A stretch of 40,357 nucleotides of DNA from Parcubacteria group bacterium Gr01-1014_20 (GTDB taxonomy: Bacteria; Patescibacteriota; Minisyncoccia; UBA6257; 2-01-FULL-56-20): positions 1 through 40,357 of the forward strand of contig VMFW01000008.1 of the NCBI GenBank assembly GCA_007376265.1. Direction: 5' to 3'. The translations under genes were made by a program, and so were the position numbers. The notes under the pieces are model-generated. The model searched no databases, was not told the origin of the DNA, and saw only the letters and a list, made by a program, of their open reading frames with translations. The number at the start of each line of letters is the position of its first letter. Positions within the stretch are counted from its first letter, which is position 1. Shown piece by piece: positions 16,526 to 25,440 of the stretch.

Positions 16526-17670
16526 CGGCTCAAGTTCATGTTTTTCCTCCGAGGGAGGATCCGCCTCCGGCGAAATGATTCGCGCCTCAAAGCCTCAACT
16601 CCAGGAAGCTTTTTCCCCGCTAAAAAATCGAGCATCGCGCCTCCGCCGGTAGAAATAAAAGTGAACTTCTTATCGAGCCCATGCTTTTTTAAAAACATCA
16701 CGGTTTCCCCACCACCAGCCACGGAAAAACATTTTCCATTCCCTGCGACAGCCCTGGCGAGCGCAAGTGTTCCTCGATCGAAGGGTTTCTTTTCGAATAA
16801 TCCCACGGGCCCATTCCAAATCACCGTTCTTGCCTCTTTGATTTTTGAAACATAAAACTCGACAGTTTTTGCCCCAATATCTAAAATTTTACCACCCGAA
16901 ACCGCGTAATCCAAAGGCAAAAGCAAGTTTTTAAACTTTAAAATGTCCCTAAAATTCTTGGCCCCCGAGCGGTCAGCCAAAGAACCTTGAATGTCATAAC
17001 CAGAAGCCAGCAAAAGCGTATTAGCCGCCGCCCCTCCGGTTAAGATATAGTCGGCCCTATTTTTGAAAAACTTCATAAGAGCCACCTTATCATCAGCTTT
17101 CCCACCCCCCACGATCAACACCAACGGCCTTTTGGGTTTCTTCATGAGTTTTGAAAGGTGAAGTATCTCTCCTTCAAAACCAAACCCTGCAAAACTCGGC
17201 AGAAAACGAGTAATCGCATCAACTGAAACATCATCTCTGTGAGAATTAGCAAAAGCGTCATTCACGTAAAAATCTCCCAAACCCGCTAGTTCCTTAGCCA
17301 GTTTTGGGCTATTGTCGTATTCACCTTTTAGAAACCTAATGTTTTCTAAAACAAAAACCGAAGCTTTTGGCGCTTCGGCTATTCGACTTTTTGCACTTTT
17401 AAGGTTGAAGTTGTTAATAAAGGAAACTTTTAGACCCGTAAGTTTTGCCAGCTTGATTGCGTCTTTTTTTAGACTAAGTTTGGGTTCAATTCCCTTTGGC
17501 CTACCCTTATGACTCAAAATTAAAACCTTAGCACCCTTACTTGAGAGAAATTTGACAGTTGGAAGAGAAGCCCTAAGTCGCCAATCATCCTCCGTATTAA
17601 AATCTAGCGCCACAATCGCAACTCCCTTTAAATCACTGGATTTTGCTTTTCTTAAAAACTTCATCCTCAA
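16522..17670 (-). CDS. pgk: Phosphoglycerate kinase
   Basis: LSHKGRPKG, YVNDAFANSHRDDVSVD, GGGKADDKVALMKFF, STGGGAMLDFLAGKKLPGVEAL. Confidence 0.92.
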   Translation of the reverse strand: MRMKFLRKAKSSDLKGVAIVALDFNTEDDWRLRASLPTVKFLSSKGAKVLILSHKGRPKGIEPKLSLKKDAIKLAKLTGLKVSFINNFNLKSAKSRIAEAPKASVFVLENIRFLKGEYDNSPKLAKELAGLGDFYVNDAFANSHRDDVSVDAITRFLPSFAGFGFEGEILHLSKLMKKPKRPLVLIVGGGKADDKVALMKFFKNRADYILTGGAAANTLLLASGYDIQGSLADRSGAKNFRDILKFKNLLLPLDYAVSGGKILDIGAKTVEFYVSKIKEARTVIWNGPVGLFEKKPFDRGTLALARAVAGNGKCFSVAGGGETVMFLKKHGLDKKFTFISTGGGAMLDFLAGKKLPGVEALRRESFRRRRILPRRKNMNLSR

Positions 17671-17697
17671 ATCGGTTCCCTAATTATAGCACAAAAA

Positions 17698-17722
17698 ACT
17701 GACAGCCTTAGCCGTCAGTTAT
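17698..17722 (-). terminator. Terminator of the 17730 gene
   Basis: Minus: ACTGACGGCTAAGGCTGTCAGTTTTTT. Confidence 0.75.
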
Positions 17723-17729
17723 AAATTAA

Positions 17730-18122
17730 CTATTCACAAGAAACATCTTGCGGATTAACGGTGGGATTTATAAATCTCACCTGAACCCTTTTTGGTCGTT
17801 TTCTCCGATTTAGCCCCCGCTCCAACCCGTCGAGAGCCGCGTCCAACCGCATCGCTTCCTTTGCCATCTTGTCTAAGTTCATCCTTACCCTCGAGATCGA
17901 AACTCTTGTGCCATAACGATCAATAATCATCCCGACCATCGCCGCAATCGCCACCGTCGGCTCACTCTCGCCTGTCGCCTTCCCCCAGTCAAACAAGGCC
18001 AATTGGATTGCCCTCGCCTCCCCTTTCGACACGACCCCCTCCCTTTTTAAAGTAGCGGTTACCCGTCCCCATGGGCAAGCTCTCATTGTAACCAAGAACA
18101 AAAAAATTTGACAGTCTATCAA
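17730..18122 (-). CDS. Hypothetical protein (start uncertain; ATG at 18086 also possible)
   Basis: ORF with own terminator; no family recognised. Confidence 0.5.
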   Translation of the reverse strand: MIDCQIFLFLVTMRACPWGRVTATLKREGVVSKGEARAIQLALFDWGKATGESEPTVAIAAMVGMIIDRYGTRVSISRVRMNLDKMAKEAMRLDAALDGLERGLNRRKRPKRVQVRFINPTVNPQDVSCE

Positions 18123-18137
18123 GAAAAAACTTACACT
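18108..18137 (+). promoter_or_regulatory. Sigma70-type promoter
   Basis: TTGACA, 18-nt spacer, TACACT. Confidence 0.55.
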
Positions 18138-18165
18138 ACCCCCAGAAACCTAAAAAGGAGAAAAA

Positions 18166-18468
18166 ATGGGAGACAACGGCCACACCACAAAGGAACCTGC
18201 TCACAAGGTAATCTTGAGCAGGTTAACTGAATTCACCCACACTGGACACACCATACGTACGATCATTGGCACAACCGAAAGGGAAGCCATGATCATCGAG
18301 TTCAGAACTCTATGCGGGATCATGGGGGAAATGGATATTCCGCAGAAAGAGAAAGATAACGTCAGAAAGAATCTGGAACAACTGCAAGGAGACATCGAGT
18401 CGTTCAAAGAAGTAGTTGACGCAAACCTGGAAAGCGTTACATCTGCCATAAGAAGCCTGAACGATTAG
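18166..18468 (+). CDS. Hypothetical protein
   Basis: SD AAGGAG, promoter and terminator flank a single ORF. Confidence 0.65.
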   Translation: MGDNGHTTKEPAHKVILSRLTEFTHTGHTIRTIIGTTEREAMIIEFRTLCGIMGEMDIPQKEKDNVRKNLEQLQGDIESFKEVVDANLESVTSAIRSLND

Positions 18469-18487
18469 CCCAAATCTCTCACCATTC

Positions 18488-18512
18488 AAACCCCGATCCA
18501 CTCGGGGTTTTT
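18488..18512 (+). terminator. Terminator
   Basis: AACCCCGATCCACTCGGGGTTTTTC. Confidence 0.75.
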
Positions 18513-18579
18513 CTTTCCCCCAACCCACCCCAAATAAATCGGCGACTAAAAACGGCAGGGAAAATTCTGTCAAAATTAC

Positions 18580-18689
18580 TTGAGGAAGCTCTCGGAGGCG
18601 CGATGAGCTTGGTGTCGCCTAAGGCGACTCATCGCGCCGAGAGGCAGTGGGCAGCTTGCCGCCGGAGCAAGCGCGACGCCGGTTCTCAA
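18580..18689. repeat. Structured palindromic element, copy of a family shared with 40107-40238
   Basis: GCTCTCGGAGGCGC..AGCTTGGT..GCGCCGAGAGGCAGTGGGCA-GCTTG-CCGCCGGAG-CAAGC..CCGGTT. Confidence 0.8.
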
Positions 18690-18708
18690 AAATCATAAAA
18701 TTACCGAG

Positions 18709-21084
18709 CTACTCCCTAAGCCGCCGGTAAATATCCGCCTCAATCACTTGCCGATCCTCCCCATACTTCGCCCTCGTGTAATCTTTCAAGCTCTGTGCCA
18801 CCTCCGGGTTACCACTCTCAACCGGTAAAGTTTTTATGTTAAAGGGCTTCGAAGTCTCACCATTGATCAAAATCTTCACGTAAGCGTTAAAGTTATCGAT
18901 GCTAATTAAATCATTCAAATCAAATACAGGATCGAATTGCTTGACCAAAAAATCGGCGTCCTGCACACCTACCCTGAAAACCACCTGACTTCCAACGTTT
19001 CCAAAAACCGCGTCTCGAATTTTTTCCGTGAGCTGGGCAATGAATTGATGAGCCATCGTCAAACTCAATTTATACTTTCGAGCTTCAGACAAAATAGTGG
19101 AAATAGAATCGGTGGTGAAATTCTGAAACTCGTCTATGTACAAATTAAAATCGCGCCGCTTAGAAGCGTCAGCTATGTCCACTCGGGAAAGGGCCGCCAT
19201 CAAAATCTTGCCCGTAATCACCATCCCCAAAAGTCCGGCATTAATGTCCCCGATCCTTCCTTTCGACAAATTGACCAGTAAAATCTTCCCCTCGTCCATT
19301 ACTTGCCTGAAGTTAAAAGCCGACTTAGCCTGTCCAATAATCGGCCGCATGTAATCATTCGAAATGAAGTTGTTAAACTTTGAAGTGATGTAGGGGGTCA
19401 TGTTCGCAAGCGATGCCTCACCCCCAGCCTTAACAGCTTCCTTCTCCCAAAAATCAATCACCACCGGATTGTGAATTCGCGCCAATTTCTTCTTCCGATA
19501 CTCCGCATCGGTGAAAACTCTCGGCACCTCTATGAGGGTCGCTGGCTCATTTGGCATGTCTTCCATCAGAAGCAAAAGCGCGTTTCGCATGTACTGCTCA
19601 AACATCGGCCCCATCGTCTCCGCCGTAAAAAGCTTGTTAAATATCCCCTGCATCTCGTTCACGATAAAAGTTTTTTCTTCGGGGCGATCAAAATTGTAAT
19701 CGAGCATATTGAGACCGAGCGGACGGTCCAAGTCTGACGGATCAAAATAGATCACATCTTCAATTCTATGGCGGGGAATGTGCTTTAAGGCATCTTCAAC
19801 CAGATCGCCATGAGGATCGATCATGGCCACCCCATTACCCTTCTTAATATCATCAATCACCATATTGGTCATAAGGGTCGATTTACCGGTTCCCGTCTGC
19901 CCAACGATATACACATGCCTCCGCCTGTCTTCTTCAGTCACATAAACTGGCCCCGATTGACCCCGAAAATTACTTAAGCCCAAAGGCACTCCGGAGGTTG
20001 GAAGATTTGATGGCGGCGGAGCTTCTTTAGACTTGAGCCACTTAATTCTAGGAGTCTCGGTCGTTGCCGCGGGCAAATGGTAAAAACTAGCCAATTCTTC
20101 GCTGTTTAAAACCATCGCCTGGGAACTATCGAAATTCCTGAAGCTAAAGTCATAGACAACTTTTTTGATATTTCTTGGCTTAACCACCTTAAATTCATTT
20201 CTCTTGGGCGCGCCAAATTGATTAAATCCAGCCAAAAGGCCGTCTAAAATATCATTGGCCTGAAATGGCGTTCCAGCCGAAGCCAAAACCCGAGCGTTCA
20301 CCAAAAAAAGCGGTTTCGCCACTTTTCCTTCAAGCGTCTTGATAGTTTCCTCATCTAGAATTTTATTCAGTTTAGCTTCATTTTTGTCTTTTTCTGCTTT
20401 CTCTGGGTTGAAAGCTCCAGCAATATCAGAAAATTTAATCGGAAATCCCTTACCTAAAACATCCTCGGTCGGTGTCCCCTTTTTGAGTTGCTGAATCGAT
20501 TTCAAAATCTGTTTCTTATAGTCGCTCGCTGCTGGCTGAATAATTATTTGAAACGCGGCTCCCTCCCCCACTTCGTTAATTTTTGAAAAACCTCCAGCTA
20601 TCGGCGAAAAAGAATCGTTGCCAATCTCCGGGTAAGTTCGAATGGGTAAAACATAAGTCTCTTTCTGCATCAAGTAAGCACCGGCGGTTGCTCCCTGCGC
20701 GTTAAAAATGTTGTAATCCCCATGGGCCGGTGCCACGCTTGCGCCATTCCAGATACCCTGAATCTGTTTCGCCGCCACCTCGCTAAACACTCTTGGGATC
20801 GCAATGTAAAAATGTATCTCCTCTCCAATGTGGGGCACCGCCACTTCGAAGCAAAAAGGTTTCTTAAGCGCCGCAAGATTGCCGAGGAGTTGTTCAAATT
20901 TATTTATCTCCAACTTAAAATCTTTATCGGCAACCTGTTTATCCTGGCGCTCCCGAGGAATTTTAACTAGGAAAACGGACAACTTCAGGGATTCAAAAAA
21001 ACTTACTCTTTTCCAGTGTCGAATCAAAAAGTAAAAACCCACTGCAATTAAAGCTCCGGCAACGAAAACTAGTATCAAGCTCAT
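18709..21084 (-). CDS. VirD4/TraD-like type IV secretion/conjugation ATPase
   Basis: VYIVGQTGTGKSTLMTNMVIDDIKKGNGVAMIDPHGDLVEDAL (Walker A), FNLYIDEFQNFTTDSISTILSEARKYKLSLTMAHQFIAQL (Walker B). Confidence 0.85.
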   Translation of the reverse strand: MSLILVFVAGALIAVGFYFLIRHWKRVSFFESLKLSVFLVKIPRERQDKQVADKDFKLEINKFEQLLGNLAALKKPFCFEVAVPHIGEEIHFYIAIPRVFSEVAAKQIQGIWNGASVAPAHGDYNIFNAQGATAGAYLMQKETYVLPIRTYPEIGNDSFSPIAGGFSKINEVGEGAAFQIIIQPAASDYKKQILKSIQQLKKGTPTEDVLGKGFPIKFSDIAGAFNPEKAEKDKNEAKLNKILDEETIKTLEGKVAKPLFLVNARVLASAGTPFQANDILDGLLAGFNQFGAPKRNEFKVVKPRNIKKVVYDFSFRNFDSSQAMVLNSEELASFYHLPAATTETPRIKWLKSKEAPPPSNLPTSGVPLGLSNFRGQSGPVYVTEEDRRRHVYIVGQTGTGKSTLMTNMVIDDIKKGNGVAMIDPHGDLVEDALKHIPRHRIEDVIYFDPSDLDRPLGLNMLDYNFDRPEEKTFIVNEMQGIFNKLFTAETMGPMFEQYMRNALLLLMEDMPNEPATLIEVPRVFTDAEYRKKKLARIHNPVVIDFWEKEAVKAGGEASLANMTPYITSKFNNFISNDYMRPIIGQAKSAFNFRQVMDEGKILLVNLSKGRIGDINAGLLGMVITGKILMAALSRVDIADASKRRDFNLYIDEFQNFTTDSISTILSEARKYKLSLTMAHQFIAQLTEKIRDAVFGNVGSQVVFRVGVQDADFLVKQFDPVFDLNDLISIDNFNAYVKILINGETSKPFNIKTLPVESGNPEVAQSLKDYTRAKYGEDRQVIEADIYRRLRE

Positions 21085-21477
21085 TTACTTTAGAATTCCT
21101 CTTTTCTGAAGCTCTGGATAAAGTTTATCGGTTAAGGCGTCGTGAAACGCATCCAGTACAAAAGCCGAAGACTTGCTCGCCTCGTTCGCTGCCTCAATAA
21201 CCCCTTTGGTAAAAGCCGCCTCAACCAGAGCCTCTATCTCCAGCTTCACTTCTGGCGAGGCCGACTGGGCATAGTCTGGTAAAACCCCTGGGAGAGCGCT
21301 ACTCTGCGAACCACCCGAAATCGGCGTAATTGACACGATTGCTTTCTTCAGAAGTTGTTGTTCGGTAAAACCCTTGGCCTCCGGAGCCTCTCGGTGTTTT
21401 TCCACCTCCCTCCTCAGTATTTCAACATCTTGTGGCCTAACCTCAGGCTTAAATTCTGGTGAAAATTGATCTGGCAT
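21085..21477 (-). CDS. Hypothetical protein coupled to the ATPase
   Basis: TAA immediately followed by the ATG of the downstream ATPase. Confidence 0.6.
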   Translation of the reverse strand: MPDQFSPEFKPEVRPQDVEILRREVEKHREAPEAKGFTEQQLLKKAIVSITPISGGSQSSALPGVLPDYAQSASPEVKLEIEALVEAAFTKGVIEAANEASKSSAFVLDAFHDALTDKLYPELQKRGILK

Positions 21478-21511
21478 TTTTCCACAGCCCTTAGGTTATA
21501 AGAGCTAAACA

Positions 21512-21534
21512 TTATTCGTTTTATTCTATATAAT
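21512..21534 (+). promoter_or_regulatory. pyrG promoter -10 (TATAAT) and upstream region
   Basis: TATAAT at 21529-21534; possible -35 TAAACA 17 nt upstream. Confidence 0.5.
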
Positions 21535-21553
21535 TACCCTGGATCACTTACCA

Positions 21554-21583
21554 CCTCAGCAAGCCAATCTTGCTAAGGTTTTT
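21554..21583 (+). terminator. Terminator hairpin in the pyrG leader (possible attenuator)
   Basis: CCTCAGCAAG-CCAAT-CTTGCTAAGG-TTTTTGCTTTT; no plus-strand gene upstream for it to terminate. Confidence 0.65.
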
Positions 21584-21655
21584 GCTTTTAGATTATAACA
21601 CGTTCACCATCATGCCTCATAATTTTTCGCATCTAATTCACAACTCCTCGAAATC

Positions 21656-23281
21656 ATGACCCGCTATATCTTCGTCACTGGGGGTGTAATGTCCGGCATT
21701 GGCAAGGGTATCGCCACCGCCTCCATTGCCTCCCTCCTCGAAGAGCGTGGTTATAACACGACCGCCGTCAAAATTGATCCTTATATTAACGTTGATGCTG
21801 GGACTATGAACCCAGTTGAGCACGGCGAAGTTTTTGTGACCGAAGACGGCCTAGAGTGCGATCAAGATATCGGCAACTACGAAAGGTTTCTTCATAAAAA
21901 TATCCTCAAGGCCAACTACATGACAACTGGCCTCGTCTACAAGACGGTGATCGAGAACGAACGAGCGCTAAAATACGACGGCAAGTGCGTCGAAGTCGTT
22001 CCCCACATCCCGGAAGAAGTCATTCGCCGCATCAAGCTGGCCGGAAAAAAATCAAAAGCGGATTTTGTGCTGATTGAAATCGGAGGCACCATCGGTGAGT
22101 ATCAAAATATCCTTTATCTCGAGGCCGGGCGTATGCTCAAAATTCAAAACCCCGGCGCCGTAATTTTTGTAATCGTAAGCTACCTTCCAGTTCCTTCTAG
22201 CTTAGGCGAAATGAAAACCAAACCCACCCAGTACGCGGTAAGAACCCTAAACTCCGCTGGCCTTCAACCCGATATTATCATCGCGAGATCAAGCTCCCCC
22301 ATAGACGAACCTCGCAAGAAGAAACTTTCCGTTTTTTGCAACGTAGCAGCCGAAGACATCATCTCTGCGCCAGACGTAAAAAGCATTTACGAAGTGCCGA
22401 TTAATTTCGAGAGGGATCAGCTGACCCAAAGAATTCTTAAAAAATTTGGGATAGCGGCTAGAAAAAATGGTCATACTCCCTGGGTCAAACTATTGAAAAA
22501 AATCTCCCTCGCGAAAAAAGAGGTTAAGATAGGCATCGTCGGAAAATATTTCGATACCGGCAAATTTGTTCTCAAGGACTCCTACATTTCGGTCATTGAA
22601 GCCATCAAACACGCAGCCTGGTCTCTGAATTTAAAACCAGAAATCCAGTGGATAAACGCTCTCGACTACGAAACGAAACCAAGGCTTGTTAAGGAATTGA
22701 AAGAATATGCTGGCTTAATTGTCCCAGGGGGTTTTGGCAGCCGGGCGGTAGAAGGCAAAATCAAAGCCATCAATTTTGCCAGAGAAAATAAAATTCCCTT
22801 CTTGGGATTGTGTTACGGAATGCAACTCGCCACCGTTGAATTTGCTAGAAACGCCGCTAAGCTTGCTAAAGCTCATACAACCGAAATCAACCCCAAGACT
22901 CCCCATCCGGTCATCCACATCCTCCCCGAACAGGAAAAAAACCTTGAGAAAGGCGATCTGGGCGGATCAATGCGACTCGGGGCCTATCGCTGTCGCTTGG
23001 CTAAGGATACGATAGCCCAGAAGGCTTATGGGAAAAATCTAATCAGTGAACGCCATCGTCATCGCTACGAAGTTAACAACTCCTATCGAGCCAAGCTCGA
23101 AAAAGCCGGCTTAACTTTTTCTGGCCTAAACCCTGATCGCAACCTAGTTGAAATCATTGAGTTAAGAAATCATCCTTTTTTCGTTGGCACCCAGTTCCAT
23201 CCAGAGCTAAAATCTCGCCCCTTCGAACCGCACCCTCTTTTTGTAGAATTTGTGAAAGCCGCATCCAAAAGTAAGAAATAA
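21656..23281 (+). CDS. pyrG: CTP synthase
   Basis: TRYIFVTGGVMSGIGKGIATASIASLLEERG...DPYINVDAGTMNPVEHGEVFVTEDG; GATase FLGLCYGMQLA. Confidence 0.96.
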   Translation: MTRYIFVTGGVMSGIGKGIATASIASLLEERGYNTTAVKIDPYINVDAGTMNPVEHGEVFVTEDGLECDQDIGNYERFLHKNILKANYMTTGLVYKTVIENERALKYDGKCVEVVPHIPEEVIRRIKLAGKKSKADFVLIEIGGTIGEYQNILYLEAGRMLKIQNPGAVIFVIVSYLPVPSSLGEMKTKPTQYAVRTLNSAGLQPDIIIARSSSPIDEPRKKKLSVFCNVAAEDIISAPDVKSIYEVPINFERDQLTQRILKKFGIAARKNGHTPWVKLLKKISLAKKEVKIGIVGKYFDTGKFVLKDSYISVIEAIKHAAWSLNLKPEIQWINALDYETKPRLVKELKEYAGLIVPGGFGSRAVEGKIKAINFARENKIPFLGLCYGMQLATVEFARNAAKLAKAHTTEINPKTPHPVIHILPEQEKNLEKGDLGGSMRLGAYRCRLAKDTIAQKAYGKNLISERHRHRYEVNNSYRAKLEKAGLTFSGLNPDRNLVEIIELRNHPFFVGTQFHPELKSRPFEPHPLFVEFVKAASKSKK

Positions 23282-23519
23282 AAAACGGACCGACACCCAC
23301 GGGTAATCGGTCCGCCAGGGAAAAGGCGGTGAGCCGAGTTGGAAAGGAGGCAAGCGCCACGGCTAGCTTATTTAAACCAAACAATGACCGGTACTATTCC
23401 CGCCCAAGCTAGCGAAGAGAGACCGGTCACCCTACATATGTCGAGTTTAAATAGCCTCACCCTTCCCCACCCCCAACCGGACTAAGCTATCCGTTGGGAC
23501 TAAAAATCAGCAATAGCTA
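23281..23519 (-). ncRNA. Candidate structured ncRNA of unknown class
   Basis: Minus promoter TTGCCT-16-TATATT (23526-23553); nested stems GGTGAG/CTCACC, TATTTAAAC/GTTTAAATA, TGACCGGT/ACCGGTCA; 3' terminator CGGACCGA..TCGGTCCGTTTTTT. Confidence 0.6.
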
Positions 23520-23580
23520 CAAGTAAATATACCGCCTAGAATCACAAAGGCAAGTTCATGAACCTATCCATTCCCAGAAC

Positions 23581-23616
23581 CAAAAATCCCCCGACGCTAC
23601 ATCGGGGGATTTTTTT
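23581..23616 (-). terminator. rplU terminator
   Basis: AAATCCCCCGA-CGCTACA-TCGGGGGATTTTTT. Confidence 0.8.
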
Positions 23617-23923
23617 AGATCTTTGTAATCTCCAATTCAGTAAAAGGCTGTCGGTGTCCTTTCTTTTTTCTATATCTAGTTTTTGAATGATAACGAAAAA
23701 TGATTTTCTTCTCGCCTCGTCCCTGGCCCAAAACTTTCGCCTCAACTTTTCCGCCCACAAGGTGAGGAGTTCCAATTTCTACCTTATCGCCATCAACTTT
23801 GAGTAGCGCGTCGAAAACAAGACTCCCTCCGTCTTCGGTTTTGAGTTTTTCCACTTTTAACTTGTCTCCGGCAGAAACCCGGTATTGTTTCCCACCAGTT
23901 TCGATAATTGCGAATTTTGACAT
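23615..23923 (-). CDS. rplU: 50S ribosomal protein L21
   Basis: MSKFAIIETGGKQYRVSAGDKLKVEKL...YRKKKGHRQPFTELEI. Confidence 0.94.
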   Translation of the reverse strand: MSKFAIIETGGKQYRVSAGDKLKVEKLKTEDGGSLVFDALLKVDGDKVEIGTPHLVGGKVEAKVLGQGRGEKKIIFRYHSKTRYRKKKGHRQPFTELEITKI

Positions 23924-24043
23924 AGTGATAGAAAGTCCAAAATGCAAATCCCAAATAACAAACAACCTCCAATAACTGTTTTCCTCAAATAATCCTTTGG
24001 ATTTGGGGCTTATTTGTAATTTGATGCTTGAAAGTTGCGTTAG

Positions 24044-24394
24044 CTAATTGACGCTCATAATAGCCGCAAAATAAATAAAAATCAAGAGCCCCAAAAGCAG
24101 GGTCACACCGGAGGTTAATCGTCCCAAAAACCTGTCTTTTTGTTCCAACTCAACGGCAATCAAAAAGTTAATGAGAATAACCACGATCCCGAAAATACCG
24201 ACTTTCGCTAAATCACCGGCATAACCCACCTGATCAATCCCAACTTCCTGACTATAGTGAATTATGAGTGGATCAGAAATGGTCTTCAGGTCAAAATACG
24301 ACCAAACCCACCCCCCTAAAACCATGGTCAAACTTAAAACCAAAACTAAATTCGGAATTTTGTGCTTAAAAAACTCGCTGAAATGAATGTTCAT
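24044..24394 (-). CDS. Hypothetical membrane protein
   Basis: Several TM segments, ...SDPLIIHYSQEVGIDQVGYAGDLAKVG... Confidence 0.65.
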   Translation of the reverse strand: MNIHFSEFFKHKIPNLVLVLSLTMVLGGWVWSYFDLKTISDPLIIHYSQEVGIDQVGYAGDLAKVGIFGIVVILINFLIAVELEQKDRFLGRLTSGVTLLLGLLIFIYFAAIMSVN

Positions 24395-24438
24395 ATGCCA
24401 TGATTAGTAAAGCGATACCTTATAAATACTACACGATT

Positions 24439-25431
24439 TCACGGCCGCCTCAAAATCGCCGCCGCGCTGTTTGGATCAATCACATTGATTTCCACTCCCG
24501 TACTAAGCTCAAACCCGGCCGGAACTGTTATCTTTGGCAAAAGCTCAATGTGCCAGTGGTAATGATCGTATCTTCCTTTCCGCCTAAATGGCGCCGTATG
24601 GATAAAAAAATTGAAATCGGGATCACCTAGATGTTTTGTGATTTTTCTAATGGCTTTTTGAAGTACACTCACTATTCCCCTTAAATCCTCCGCTCGACTC
24701 TCCTCAAAATACGGAAGGTGTTTCTTGGGAGCCACCCTAATCTCAAACGGTTGCCTTGAAAAAAAGGGGGCAAAAGCCAAAGCCCGAGAATTCTCCGCGA
24801 CCACCCTCTCTCCCTCTCTTAACTCATACTTCGTCATTTCGCAGTGAGCGCACTTCTTGTTCTTTCTAAAGTAACTTTCAGTACCGGAAATAGAGTGCTG
24901 GACGTCCGGTGGGATAATCGGCAATGAGATTATTTGATAGTGGGGATGATAAATCGAGGCTCCAGCCGAAGCGCCCCAGTTGAAAAAAGTTGAGGTATAA
25001 AGAACACACTTATCCTTTGCCATCATCTTATACCGCGCCTGCATCACTTGAAGGACTTCCAATGCTTCACCCTCACTCAAATCAGCAAAATTCTTTTGAT
25101 GGTCACGCGTCACTACCACGTCGTGCCATCCCACACCCTCTCTTAAATTATAGGGACCCCGCTTAAAGACCTTGGCGCAAGTTTCACGACGGGTTAAGGC
25201 TGGATATTTGTTAGGGGTCACAATCACCCGCCAGTCTTGAAGATTGGGAAAAGCTAAAACCGGAGACCAGCTCTTGTCCTTTTTGAAAGCAGAAGCCTCA
25301 AACGGGCACCCCGCCTTAGGCGAAGGTTTTCGGATCCTTCTTTTCGAAACAAAATCGTGTGGTCGTCGCAACCTCTCGGGCGCCATAATGATCCAGTCAC
25401 CCGAAACTAAATCTTGTCTTAGTTCGCTCAT
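24439..25431 (-). CDS. galT: Galactose-1-phosphate uridylyltransferase family
   Basis: RQDLVSGDWIIMAPERLRRP, HDVVVTRDHQKNF, GASIYHPHYQ, HYHWHIELLPK. Confidence 0.87.
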   Translation of the reverse strand: MSELRQDLVSGDWIIMAPERLRRPHDFVSKRRIRKPSPKAGCPFEASAFKKDKSWSPVLAFPNLQDWRVIVTPNKYPALTRRETCAKVFKRGPYNLREGVGWHDVVVTRDHQKNFADLSEGEALEVLQVMQARYKMMAKDKCVLYTSTFFNWGASAGASIYHPHYQIISLPIIPPDVQHSISGTESYFRKNKKCAHCEMTKYELREGERVVAENSRALAFAPFFSRQPFEIRVAPKKHLPYFEESRAEDLRGIVSVLQKAIRKITKHLGDPDFNFFIHTAPFRRKGRYDHYHWHIELLPKITVPAGFELSTGVEINVIDPNSAAAILRRP

Positions 25432-25440
25432 GATTCGAAG

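Noticed and set aside
23281-23519. tmRNA or SRP RNA identity for the pyrG-rplU spacer RNA
   Set aside because: No tRNA-like ends or TPsiC-like loop and no GGAAGGAAGCAG-type SRP tetraloop region visible
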